NCBI GenBank assembly: GCA_036639955.1
Contig: JAVWHP010000002.1
Location: 131,966-195,965 of the forward strand
Direction: 5' to 3'
Length of the DNA stretch: 64,000 bases
Source of the DNA: JAVWHP01 sp036639955
GTDB taxonomy: Bacteria; Bacillota_I; Bacilli_A; Erysipelotrichales; Erysipelotrichaceae
The notes under the pieces are model-generated. The model was not told the DNA's origin. It saw only the letters and a program-made list of their open reading frames with translations, and made no database searches. Within the stretch, counting starts at the first letter, position 1, and every line of letters starts with the position of its first letter. A program made the translations under genes and the position numbers. This document shows positions 23,519-31,875 of this stretch, piece after piece.

Positions 23519-24496
23519 TTAAGGAAGGATTTTATCCTGTTCAAGCATCCAATTTATATATATTCCATATGCAAGAGTAGGATCATCATTATCAACATGA
23601 GTGACTGCACCAATTAATAAACCATCTTGAATAATAGGAGAACCGCTCATACCCTGGACAATACCACCACTAGCATCAAGTAACCTTTTATCCGTCACTC
23701 TAAATTTTATTCCCTTAAGATCAGGTTTACTCTGATTATCTAGTTTTATAATTTCTATTTGATATTCACTAATTGTAGAATCATTAAGAACAGAATAAAT
23801 AGTAGCTCTTCCTAAATGAATTTGATCGTTATTAGCAGTTTCTATATGCTTATTATCTTTCAAAACGTCCATATGACCATAAATACCATAAATATTATTA
23901 AATTTAATATTACCAATCATACTATTATGATCAATTGTAGCTTTCTTTTCTCCAGGTTCATTTTTAGTAGGACGATTAATACCAGTAACATTACTTAAAA
24001 ATATGTTACCAGTATTAAAATTTAAATTAGCTGAAGTAGCGCTAGCAATATGACCTAAAGCACCATAACTTAAATCAGTTGGATCTAAATAAGTTAAAGT
24101 ACCAATCCCCTCTAAGTAATCACTCATATATAAACCAGTGATATAAGAATTAGACGATTGTTGATAAGCATACTTAAAATTAAGATTAACTAATTTATTA
24201 TTACGCTTAACAACAATAGGTACATTATTAATAGACGATTTATAAGTTGAAATGCAGTTGTTAAAATCTTTAATAGAACTAATAGAGTTATTATTACACT
24301 TAACTATGATATCATCAGGATCTATAATAGAATTAGGATCAATACTTATATTATCGATAGTGTACTTATAAGTACTACTAACAAGAACTCCATTATAATC
24401 TATTCTAATACCTAAAGAGTCACCACCAAGAATAACATCTTTAGCAAGAATATAAATAGGATTTAATAATAAAATTATTAAAAGAAATTTTTTCAT
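23519..24496 (-). CDS. spoIVB: SpoIVB serine peptidase (S55)
   Basis: SpoIVB is the forespore-secreted PDZ protease that cleaves SpoIVFA and triggers SigK activation in the mother cell. The 325-residue protein has an N-terminal signal/anchor (FLLIILLLNPIYILA), a PDZ-like region about residues 40-105, and the S55 catalytic domain: the His region near LGALGHIAS-like YGALGHIA, and the nucleophile in GMSGSPIIQDG, with AVTHV following. It is shorter than B. subtilis SpoIVB (426), mostly before the peptidase domain. It is 25 bases downstream of recN, as in B. subtilis recN-spoIVB, so an internal forespore promoter within recN is plausible. Confidence 0.92.
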   Translation of the reverse strand: MKKFLLIILLLNPIYILAKDVILGGDSLGIRIDYNGVLVSSTYKYTIDNISIDPNSIIDPDDIIVKCNNNSISSIKDFNNCISTYKSSINNVPIVVKRNNKLVNLNFKYAYQQSSNSYITGLYMSDYLEGIGTLTYLDPTDLSYGALGHIASATSANLNFNTGNIFLSNVTGINRPTKNEPGEKKATIDHNSMIGNIKFNNIYGIYGHMDVLKDNKHIETANNDQIHLGRATIYSVLNDSTISEYQIEIIKLDNQSKPDLKGIKFRVTDKRLLDASGGIVQGMSGSPIIQDGLLIGAVTHVDNDDPTLAYGIYINWMLEQDKILP

Positions 24497-24521
24497 AAAA
24501 CACCTCCTAATAATAGTATGA

Positions 24522-26150
24522 CTAGAAAGTTAGTAAATTATTAATATTTAATTTTACAGAATTTATTAGTTCTTGAGAAGATAATAAAGAAGTATTACTA
24601 ACTGAATTTGAAATAAGCTTAGAAAGATAAAGAATTAATTCTGAATCATTAATCTCTTTAATATTAGTAATGACACTATCATCTATATCTTCTTTAGCTA
24701 TAATATAATTATTATTAGCATAAGCAATCATTGAAGGGAGATGAGTGACTACAATAACTTGAGTATTTAAAGATAATTTATAAATAGATAATGACATGTT
24801 AAATGCTATAGAACCTGAAATACCATTATCTATTTCATCAAATATTAATATCTTATTAGAATTAAAGTTAAAGATTATTTTGAATGCTAAAAGGATACGT
24901 GATTGTTCTCCTCCAGATGTTGTAGTGTTTAGATCACTTAGTTCTTCTCCTTGGTTTGTTGAGATTAAGAACTTTACTTGATCTATTCCTGTTATGCTTG
25001 GTTCTTTATCTTCTATTTGTATTTTAAAGTTAGCATTAGGAAGCATTAGTTCTTTTAATTGTTGTATCATTGCTGTTTCTAAAGCTATACTAGCGTTAAA
25101 TCTTAAATTATGTAATCTAGTTGCTTTAATGTCATAATCACTCTTAGATTGCTTTAAATACATATCTAATTGGTTTATACGATACTCATAATGATTATAA
25201 TTATCTATTTCTATTAATAATTCAATTTTTCTCTTCTCTAAATTATCAATACTACCATAACTATTAACTAACTTAATAGTTCTATAATACTCTACCTCTA
25301 AATAACTACTATTTAATTCATTACTCTCATCATTATCTACAATAGCTTTAAATCTCTCTACATAATCCTCTATAACTATATAAGCCTCTTCTAATTCCTT
25401 ATAACTACTATCTTTCTTTAAACCTTTAATTCCCCTACATAATCTATTAATAGTATCTTCATCCAATAAACTTAAAGCATCTACATAAACCTCTATAAGT
25501 CTCTTTTTACTAGTATCTTCTTTATACTTTAATTCTATATCATTTAAATATTCTAATGTTATATTTCCTATAAGTTTATATTCATTCTTTATATTATCTA
25601 AATAATTAACATCTTTATAATTAGTTATTAATTTATTTTTAGCTATATAATAATTATTATATAAACTATAAGCATCCATTACTTCTCTATTATATTCTTT
25701 ATCGATTAAACTATCTAATAAACTTAAATAATTATTAGAATTTAATAACTGGATAGTACTGTTTTGGGTATGTATATCTAACAATAAATTTGTTATATCC
25801 TTTAATACTTTCAATGATATATTAATATCATTTATAGAATTTATAATCTTTTTATCTTTACTTATCTTTCTACAAATTATTAATGTATTACTTTTAATAT
25901 TTAATTTTAATAGTAATGTTTGTAATTCGTTATTATTTTCATAATAAAAAGACCCTTGAATTAATGCTAGTTCAGAGTCCTTTCTTATATGTTTAATATT
26001 AAAACTATCTCCATTTAGTATACCTATTGCTTTTAGTATTAAAGATTTACCAGCACCACTTTCACCACTTAATACTTGTAGTCCTTTTTTTAAGTTTATA
26101 TTAATAGATTCTATTAATATAAAGTTTGAAATATATAAATTGCTTAACAT
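24522..26150 (-). CDS. recN: DNA repair protein RecN
   Basis: RecN is an SMC-like ATPase recruited early to double-strand breaks. The 542-residue protein has the N-terminal Walker A LSGESGAGKSLILKAI, two coiled-coil arms around the centre, and a C-terminal signature TTSGGEQSRILLAFKIIF with Walker B ILIFDEIDNGISGS and VVTHLPSMIAYA. It is close to the usual 550-575 residues. The coding sequence between about 25150 and 25900 is extremely AT-rich but remains open. The usual upstream partners ahrC and yqxC are missing, and dxs lies next upstream. Confidence 0.95.
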   Translation of the reverse strand: MLSNLYISNFILIESININLKKGLQVLSGESGAGKSLILKAIGILNGDSFNIKHIRKDSELALIQGSFYYENNNELQTLLLKLNIKSNTLIICRKISKDKKIINSINDINISLKVLKDITNLLLDIHTQNSTIQLLNSNNYLSLLDSLIDKEYNREVMDAYSLYNNYYIAKNKLITNYKDVNYLDNIKNEYKLIGNITLEYLNDIELKYKEDTSKKRLIEVYVDALSLLDEDTINRLCRGIKGLKKDSSYKELEEAYIVIEDYVERFKAIVDNDESNELNSSYLEVEYYRTIKLVNSYGSIDNLEKRKIELLIEIDNYNHYEYRINQLDMYLKQSKSDYDIKATRLHNLRFNASIALETAMIQQLKELMLPNANFKIQIEDKEPSITGIDQVKFLISTNQGEELSDLNTTTSGGEQSRILLAFKIIFNFNSNKILIFDEIDNGISGSIAFNMSLSIYKLSLNTQVIVVTHLPSMIAYANNNYIIAKEDIDDSVITNIKEINDSELILYLSKLISNSVSNTSLLSSQELINSVKLNINNLLTF

Positions 26151-26224
26151 AAAATCACCTCTAACTCTGTTTATGTTAAGTTTTTATATTATCCTAAATG
26201 ATTTAATTATTAATAGTAATTTTC

Positions 26225-28096
26225 TTATTTTTTGTTTATTATACTATAAATTTTATCATATAAAGAATTAATATCAATCTTTTCTAATTTTCTTAATTGG
26301 GGTAGACTTCCATGAGTTACATAATGATCTTTAATTCCTACTCTTATAAAGTTCATAGCTTTATGATTATCATTACAGTACTCTAGTATTGCACTAGAGA
26401 GGCCTCCTGCCTCGATATCAGATTCATATATAATTACCGGTAGTTTAGAATTAATAATCTGATCTAACATATCAGTATCTAAAGGTTTAAAGAAACGAGC
26501 ATTTATAATACTAATTGGAGTTTCGTTTACTTCAGCTTTATTTATAATTCTTTTAACATCATACCCATAAGCTATTACTATAACTTTACTATCATTATTA
26601 AAAGACCACTTAGACCAGCTTCCTATTTTAATTAATTCAGGTTTTTTATCTAAATCAAATTCTATATTACCTCTTGGATATCTTATAGCAAAAGGATGTT
26701 CCTTTTGCATATAAGCTGTATATAATAATGATTGTGCTTCAAAAGCATCACATGGTTGAGACAATATAATATTTGGTAAAGATCTTAAGATACTAATATC
26801 AAATAAACCATGATGAGTAGGTCCATCATCACCAACCAGACCAGCACGATCAATACCAATTATTACAGGTAAATCCATTCGGCAAATATCATGATTTATT
26901 TGATCATAAGCTCTTTGTAAAAAACTACTATATAAAGATATAAAAGGACGGTAGCCACAATTAGCTAAGGATGCTGCAAAAGTAGTAGCATGTTCTTCAG
27001 CAATACCACAATCAAACGCTCTTTCTGGATATAATGCGAAGAACTTTTCAAGTTTGCTACCGGTTATCATAGCTGGAGTTATTGCAACCACATCTTTATT
27101 ATTCTTAGCTAAAGTAACAAGTTCTTCTGATATAATTGTAGACCAAGAAGCTTGTCCTAAAGGAGTTTTAGATAAACATAATCCTGTTTCTGGATTAAAC
27201 TGTGAAACACCATGCCATCTTCCTTCAGTATCATTTTCTGAATAAGGATATCCCTTCCCTTTTTGTGTGATTACATGTACTACAATTGGTCCTTTATGAT
27301 TTTTTGCAATACTTAATACTTTAACCACATCTTTTATATCATGTCCATCCACTGGGCCAATATAATCTAGATTAAAATCACCAAAGAATGAAGATTCAAC
27401 TACATTCTTCTTTACTGTGTTTTTTACTGAACGCATACTATTTAATACACTTTCTCCAATTTTAGAATTAGATAAAGCATCGCTTAAATCACTCTTCAAA
27501 TTATTGTATGGTTTACTTGTTCTTAAACTAGTAAATACATCGCTTAGTGCTCCTACGTTTTTACTTATAGACATATTATTATCATTAAAGATTATAATCA
27601 TATTTCTATTTTCACTGCCTATTTCATTTAATGCTTCTAAAGCCATTCCACCACTCATTGCTCCATCACCAATAACTGGGATAATTGCATAATGTTCATT
27701 AGATAGATCGCGAGCAACCGCCATTCCATAAGCAGCTGATAAAGAAGTAGATGAATGTCCAGCTTCCCAAACATCATGTTCACTTTCTTTACGTTTTTGA
27801 AATCCTGATATACCATTATATTGTCTTAAAGTATTAAAACGATTTGCTCTACCTGTTAGTATTTTATGAATATAGCTTTGATGTCCCACATCAAAAAATA
27901 TTTTATCAGTTGGAGAATTGAAAACATAATGCAATGCAATAGTTAATTCAACAACTCCTAAATTACTTGATAAATGCCCACCAGTTTTAGAAACATTCTC
28001 AATTAAAAATTTGCGAATATCAGTTGCTAAACAATTTAGCTGTGATAGATTCATCATTTTTAAATCTTCGGGTCCCTTTATATCTTCTACTTTCAT
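26225..28096 (-). CDS. dxs: 1-deoxy-D-xylulose-5-phosphate synthase
   Basis: Dxs condenses pyruvate and glyceraldehyde 3-phosphate with thiamine diphosphate, the first step of the DXP isoprenoid pathway. The 623-residue protein has GGHLSSNLGVVELTIALHYVF at the N-terminus, the ThDP motif GDGAMSGGMALEALN...NDNNMSIS, the transketolase middle domain with GIAEEHATTFAASLA and DRAGLVGDDGPTHHG, and the C-terminal domain with RYPRGN. Length is typical. It is followed by recN and preceded by ispA, xseB and xseA, the B. subtilis order. Together with ispG at 1.2 kb it shows that the organism makes isoprenoids by the DXP route. Confidence 0.96.
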   Translation of the reverse strand: MKVEDIKGPEDLKMMNLSQLNCLATDIRKFLIENVSKTGGHLSSNLGVVELTIALHYVFNSPTDKIFFDVGHQSYIHKILTGRANRFNTLRQYNGISGFQKRKESEHDVWEAGHSSTSLSAAYGMAVARDLSNEHYAIIPVIGDGAMSGGMALEALNEIGSENRNMIIIFNDNNMSISKNVGALSDVFTSLRTSKPYNNLKSDLSDALSNSKIGESVLNSMRSVKNTVKKNVVESSFFGDFNLDYIGPVDGHDIKDVVKVLSIAKNHKGPIVVHVITQKGKGYPYSENDTEGRWHGVSQFNPETGLCLSKTPLGQASWSTIISEELVTLAKNNKDVVAITPAMITGSKLEKFFALYPERAFDCGIAEEHATTFAASLANCGYRPFISLYSSFLQRAYDQINHDICRMDLPVIIGIDRAGLVGDDGPTHHGLFDISILRSLPNIILSQPCDAFEAQSLLYTAYMQKEHPFAIRYPRGNIEFDLDKKPELIKIGSWSKWSFNNDSKVIVIAYGYDVKRIINKAEVNETPISIINARFFKPLDTDMLDQIINSKLPVIIYESDIEAGGLSSAILEYCNDNHKAMNFIRVGIKDHYVTHGSLPQLRKLEKIDINSLYDKIYSIINKK

Positions 28097-28149
28097 AATA
28101 ACACTCCTTTTTAAAACTTATATTTATACTATTTCAATATCTTTATAAT

Positions 28150-28992
28150 TTAGAATTTACGTACTATTAAATTATTAAAGTATTTTATAATGCTACTGCT
28201 ATCAACATTTAAATTGGTTACATCATTTAATGCTAAATCATATAGTTCTTGTGCTCTTTTCTTAGCACCATCAATACCTAATAATGTTACATATGTTTCT
28301 TTAGCGTTTTCTATATCACTATTTACATTCTTTCCTAATACTTCTGTACTACTAGTTATATCTAGTATATCATCTTGTATTTGGAAGGCTATACCTAAAT
28401 TACTTCCGATTCTTTCCCAACTTTTAATATCTTCTTCCTTATTAGCTATTAAAGCACCACATACACAAGCTAATATTAATAACTTGCTGGTTTTATATTC
28501 ATCTATAGCTATTAGTTCTTCTTCATTTTTAATCGTTAATTCTTCAGCTGCTAAATCTCTTGCTTGTCCTAATATCATACCATTAGCTCCTGCTAAATCA
28601 ACAAATTGTAAAACTATTTGTTGATTTATATTAGCATTAGGAGTTGCACTTGCAGCATACTTAAACGCTTCACTTAATAGTGCATCTCCTGCTAATATAG
28701 CAGTAGCTTCATCAAACTCTATATGATTAGTATTAACTCCACGTCTCAATGTGTCATTATCCATTGCTGGTAAATCATCATGTATTAAAGAATATGTATG
28801 GATCATTTCAATACCTGTAGCACATTTATAACCTAATTCTATATTAACTCCATAGCTCTTTAACACTTCAAATAATAGATTAGGCCTAACATGTTTACCT
28901 TTAGCTAACAAAGAATACCCCATCGCTTCTTTAACTCTTGATTCTTTTATATGATCTAAACTATGCGCTAAATAATCTTTAAAATTATTCAT
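28150..28992 (-). CDS. ispA: Polyprenyl (geranyl/farnesyl diphosphate) synthase
   Basis: A 280-residue all-helical prenyltransferase that extends DMAPP with IPP to geranyl/farnesyl diphosphate, precursors of undecaprenyl phosphate and quinones. The first Asp-rich motif is DDLPAMDNDTLRRG with GKHVRPNLLF before it, and the second is FQIQDDILD. Starting at ATG 28992 behind AAGGAGGATC gives the usual N-terminus; a longer frame to 29010 lies inside xseB. The start overlaps the xseB stop by 8 bases. Position in xseA-xseB-ispA-dxs supports ispA. Confidence 0.94.
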   Translation of the reverse strand: MNNFKDYLAHSLDHIKESRVKEAMGYSLLAKGKHVRPNLLFEVLKSYGVNIELGYKCATGIEMIHTYSLIHDDLPAMDNDTLRRGVNTNHIEFDEATAILAGDALLSEAFKYAASATPNANINQQIVLQFVDLAGANGMILGQARDLAAEELTIKNEEELIAIDEYKTSKLLILACVCGALIANKEEDIKSWERIGSNLGIAFQIQDDILDITSSTEVLGKNVNSDIENAKETYVTLLGIDGAKKRAQELYDLALNDVTNLNVDSSSIIKYFNNLIVRKF

Positions 28993-29191
28993 TATTAGAT
29001 CCTCCTTCATATGAATCTAATAATGAATTAACCTTATCTTCAAAACTATGTAGTTGTGTATCACAACTTTTAACTAGAATTAAACCTTCTTCAAATAATT
29101 TAATTGCTTCTTCTAATTCAATTTCATTTCTTTCTAATAAAGAAACAATTTCGTCAAGACGACTCATACTTTGTTTAAATGTTAGTTTCAT
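28985..29191 (-). CDS. xseB: Exodeoxyribonuclease VII small subunit
   Basis: XseB is the 68-residue helical small subunit of exonuclease VII, which degrades single-stranded DNA from both ends together with XseA. The diagnostic pattern is MSRLDEIVSLLERNEIELEEAIKLFEEG, followed by a Cys and a long helix. The gene begins two bases after the xseA stop and its own stop overlaps the ispA start, so the three are translated as a coupled block. Confidence 0.93.
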   Translation of the reverse strand: MKLTFKQSMSRLDEIVSLLERNEIELEEAIKLFEEGLILVKSCDTQLHSFEDKVNSLLDSYEGGSNNE

Positions 29192-29193
29192 AT

Positions 29194-30450
29194 TTAGTTC
29201 TCCTTTATTACTTTTACTTTAATTGTATCATCACTCATTTTAATATCTAATGTTTCTTCAATATTTATATCTTTAGTAGTTCTAATAATATTATTGTTTT
29301 GATATACAATAGAATATCCTCTACTAAGTATTTTTAATGGGCTATATGCATCTAGTAATTGTATATCATTACTTATATGTAATGATTGTTTCATTTTTAG
29401 ATTACTTATTTGCTGTATCATACGTTCTTTTAGTTTAATTAATTTATCACTTTGATAGCTCATATCTTTTGCATAACTATTTAAACTCTTTTCTAACATA
29501 TTTAATTTAATAGTATCATTAGCTACTATAGATAAAGGATTCATTAATAATTTATTAGTAGATAATGATTGATATAAGTTTTTATTCATTACAATACTAT
29601 GTCTAATATTCTGTATTAATTTATTTTTAGTTTGTTGAATATTATAGTTCACTTCATTTATATCTGGTGTTGCTAATTCTGCTGCTGCAGTTGGAGTTGC
29701 TCCTCTTAAATCACATACGTAATCTACTAGAGTTACATCGCTTTCGTGACCTACGCCACATAAAGTAAATGTATTAAGTTTAAATATAGTACGGACTAGT
29801 TCTTCATTATTGAAAGCCCATAAGTCTTCTAAAGAACCACCACCCCTAGCTAGAATAATTATATCGTGTTCTGATTGATCAGCCTTAATTAATTTATTGA
29901 TAATATCTTTAGGTGCATCATTACCTTGTACAAGACAAGGATATACAACAACATTAGCTATTGGCCATCTTCTACTTATAGTTATTTGTAGATCGTGAAT
30001 AGCAGCCCCTGTAGGAGCGCTTAATAGTGCTATAGACATTGGATACTTAGGTAATTCTTTCTTATATTCTTTATTAAAGAGTCCTTCTTCATGTAATTGT
30101 TTTCTCAATTTCATATATGACATAAACAAATCGCCAACACCGTCAAGTTCAACTTTATTAACATATAGTTGGATACTTCCTTGAGGCTCATACATTGAAA
30201 CAGAGGCATGCAATATTACTTGCATGCCATCTTTAATATCTAACGAACACTTACTTGCAAAGCCATTAAACATTACACAAGATAGTCTAGCTTTAGCATC
30301 CTTCAACGTAAAATAATAATGGCCACTTCTATGATGAACAAAGTTAGATATTTCCCCTTTAACTAGAATAGCTTTTGTATTAGGATCATTATCTAAACTA
30401 GTCTTTATATAATTAACTAGTTGAGAAATACTCCAAACATTTAAACTCAT
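29194..30450 (-). CDS. xseA: Exodeoxyribonuclease VII large subunit
   Basis: XseA is the catalytic subunit of exonuclease VII in mismatch and crosslink repair. The 418-residue protein has an N-terminal OB domain (VKGEISNFVHHRSGHYYFTL), the central catalytic domain with LSAPTGAAIHD, IILARGGGSLEDLW and CGVGHESDVTLVDYV followed by DLRGATPTAAAELA, and a C-terminal coiled coil. Length is slightly below the usual 440-450. Its start overlaps nusB by four bases (ATGA), and folD, which lies between them in B. subtilis, is absent. A perfect 9-bp coding hairpin lies at 30205-30228. Confidence 0.95.
   Translation of the reverse strand: MSLNVWSISQLVNYIKTSLDNDPNTKAILVKGEISNFVHHRSGHYYFTLKDAKARLSCVMFNGFASKCSLDIKDGMQVILHASVSMYEPQGSIQLYVNKVELDGVGDLFMSYMKLRKQLHEEGLFNKEYKKELPKYPMSIALLSAPTGAAIHDLQITISRRWPIANVVVYPCLVQGNDAPKDIINKLIKADQSEHDIIILARGGGSLEDLWAFNNEELVRTIFKLNTFTLCGVGHESDVTLVDYVCDLRGATPTAAAELATPDINEVNYNIQQTKNKLIQNIRHSIVMNKNLYQSLSTNKLLMNPLSIVANDTIKLNMLEKSLNSYAKDMSYQSDKLIKLKERMIQQISNLKMKQSLHISNDIQLLDAYSPLKILSRGYSIVYQNNNIIRTTKDINIEETLDIKMSDDTIKVKVIKEN
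30205..30228. repeat. Perfect 9-bp inverted repeat inside xseA
   Basis: GGCATGCAA (30205-30213) pairs perfectly with TTGCATGCC (30220-30228), loop TATTAC. It is short but GC-rich and stable. Confidence 0.7.
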
Positions 30451-30824
30451 AGTGCTTCTAATATTGCATTAACTAACTTATAAGCATCAGCATCACAATA
30501 TTTCTTTGTTAATGTAATTGCCTCATCGAATACGATACTTCTAGAAGCTGTATCATTTTCTAATTCACTACATGCCATAACGAGTATAGCACGTTCAACA
30601 AATCCTAAACGATCAAATGTCCAGTCCTTCTTTATAACTTTATTTATTTCTTCTTTATAAATATCAAAGTTATTCATAGCATCGATAGTTATTGTAAATA
30701 AAAATGGATCGATTGCATTGCTTTCTGTATTTTCAAAAACAACTTGTTTAATATCTTTATGTAATATTAAAGATTGATATAGGCAAGTCATTCCTTGTTC
30801 TCTTAGCTGATGTCTATTTTTCAT
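30447..30824 (-). CDS. nusB: Transcription antitermination factor NusB
   Basis: NusB with NusE (S10) binds boxA and promotes antitermination during rRNA transcription. This 125-residue helical protein starts with the typical RHQLREQGMTCLYQSL (usual pattern: RxxAREXAxQALYQ) and ends with AILVMACSELE, VFDEAITLTKKYCDADAYKLVNAILE. Length is near the family norm of 130-140. It heads a nusB-xseA-xseB-ispA cluster and is separated from asp23 by a terminator. Confidence 0.92.
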   Translation of the reverse strand: MKNRHQLREQGMTCLYQSLILHKDIKQVVFENTESNAIDPFLFTITIDAMNNFDIYKEEINKVIKKDWTFDRLGFVERAILVMACSELENDTASRSIVFDEAITLTKKYCDADAYKLVNAILEAL

Positions 30825-30898
30825 TTGAATCCTCCATTTACCTTACATATTTTATCATTTAAAGGTCTCTCTTACAATAACAATCTTAATATTATACA

Positions 30899-30925
30899 TA
30901 AAAAAACTAAGAAATGTATCTTAGT
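30899..30925 (-). terminator. Terminator after asp23
   Basis: On the minus strand ACTAAGA pairs with TCTTAGT across a 6-base loop and is followed by a run of T. It separates asp23 from nusB. Confidence 0.8.
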
Positions 30926-30929
30926 CGTT

Positions 30930-31259
30930 TTAAAATATAAATCCTACAACTTTAATATCAATTACATCTGGTGTATATTCACTCATATGTTCTATACTTT
31001 CAAATATTTTGTTTTGTAGTTTAGCACACACATCGTTAACATTAGCACTATACTTAACCTTAACATCCAGATTAATTACTAATTGGTCTTCTACAATCTT
31101 AGCATTACATGAATTTTTAAATGGAGTATTATTTTCGGCTAACTCAACATTTTCTTCTTCTTCAACGGCTATTTTAACCATCGTTGTAAAGACTGATTTA
31201 TTTAATGCTATCAATCCTATTTCGTTTTTTTGTTTAACTGCTATATATTCTTGCGCCAT
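30930..31259 (-). CDS. Asp23/Gls24 family envelope stress protein (YqhY-like)
   Basis: A 109-residue Asp23-family protein. The N-terminal GLIALNKSVFTTMVKIAVEE and the later VINLDVKVKYSANVNDVCAKLQNKIFESIEHM are the conserved blocks of this family. In B. subtilis the homologue YqhY lies between accC and nusB and is linked to acetyl-CoA carboxylase and fatty acid synthesis control; here accBC are missing and asp23 stands alone, with its own terminator. An AAGGTGAT ribosome site precedes the ATG. The function in this organism is inferred only from family and position. Confidence 0.88.
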   Translation of the reverse strand: MAQEYIAVKQKNEIGLIALNKSVFTTMVKIAVEEEENVELAENNTPFKNSCNAKIVEDQLVINLDVKVKYSANVNDVCAKLQNKIFESIEHMSEYTPDVIDIKVVGFIF

Positions 31260-31309
31260 TTTTAATCACCTTCTACAATTATTATAGTCGATATCTAAGA
31301 TAATTACAA

Positions 31310-31825
31310 CTATATAAATTTAACTTCTATATTATATGCATTATTAGTTTCTTTACTTAAATACATTATTACATCGTTTGCTATCTTTACATCTTTTTTT
31401 ATTTTATGGATATTAACCTTTAATATTGTTTCTTTAATTTCTATGCTTGTTTCCCATCCTTTGTCTTTACATTTCTTTATAAGTTCTTCAACTGTTTTTT
31501 TATCTTTTTCTAGTTTCTCAACTTTATTAATTGCTTCTTTCTTTTCTTCTTCTGTTTTCTTTGAATTAGCTATCGTTTCTTTATTACTATTTATTTCTTC
31601 TTTCTTTGCTGTATTAATCTTTTCTTGATTTTCATCTGCTCCTTTATTGCTTTCCGTTTCTTTTTTGTCTTCTTTTGTTTCTGTTTCGTTTGCTTTATTT
31701 TCTTTATCTTCTTTAGATTCTTCTACCTTAACTACTGCCGTATCATTTGGTAGCGTAATATAATATACTGACATTATTAATACTAACGAAAACATTGTTA
31801 AGAACGCTAATGCTTGTCTATTCAT
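31310..31825 (-). CDS. spoIIIAH: Stage III sporulation protein AH (SpoIIIAH-like)
   Basis: SpoIIIAH is the mother-cell protein that binds SpoIIQ across the intermembrane space to build the feeding-tube channel. The first residues NRQALAFLTMFSLVLIMSVYYITLP are the family's basic start and membrane segment. A very charged Lys/Glu/Asn linker (about residues 35-105) replaces the usual linker, and a C-terminal domain of about 60 residues (KCKDKGWETSIEIKETILKVNI ... YNIEVKFI) resembles the YscJ/FliF-like fold. In B. subtilis it is the last of eight spoIIIA genes; the other seven are absent here. Its ribosome site is buried in a strong hairpin (31825-31868). Confidence 0.85.
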   Translation of the reverse strand: MNRQALAFLTMFSLVLIMSVYYITLPNDTAVVKVEESKEDKENKANETETKEDKKETESNKGADENQEKINTAKKEEINSNKETIANSKKTEEEKKEAINKVEKLEKDKKTVEELIKKCKDKGWETSIEIKETILKVNIHKIKKDVKIANDVIMYLSKETNNAYNIEVKFI

Positions 31826-31868
31826 AAATAACCTCCTAGCACTAATATATATGCTTGGAGGTTATTTA
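31825..31868 (-). promoter_or_regulatory. Hairpin sequestering the spoIIIAH ribosome binding site
   Basis: On the minus strand, 12 bases at 31868-31857 pair perfectly with 31836-31825, then a 1x1 mismatch and four more pairs close a 10-base loop. The 3' arm contains the Shine-Dalgarno GGAGGT (31836-31831) and ends at the start codon. No U-tract follows, so it is not an ordinary terminator of the upstream gene. Confidence 0.8.
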
Positions 31869-31875
31869 ATATACA

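Noticed and set aside
28190..28624. A 144-codon plus-strand frame inside ispA
   Set aside because: It is antisense to an intact polyprenyl synthase with all motifs.
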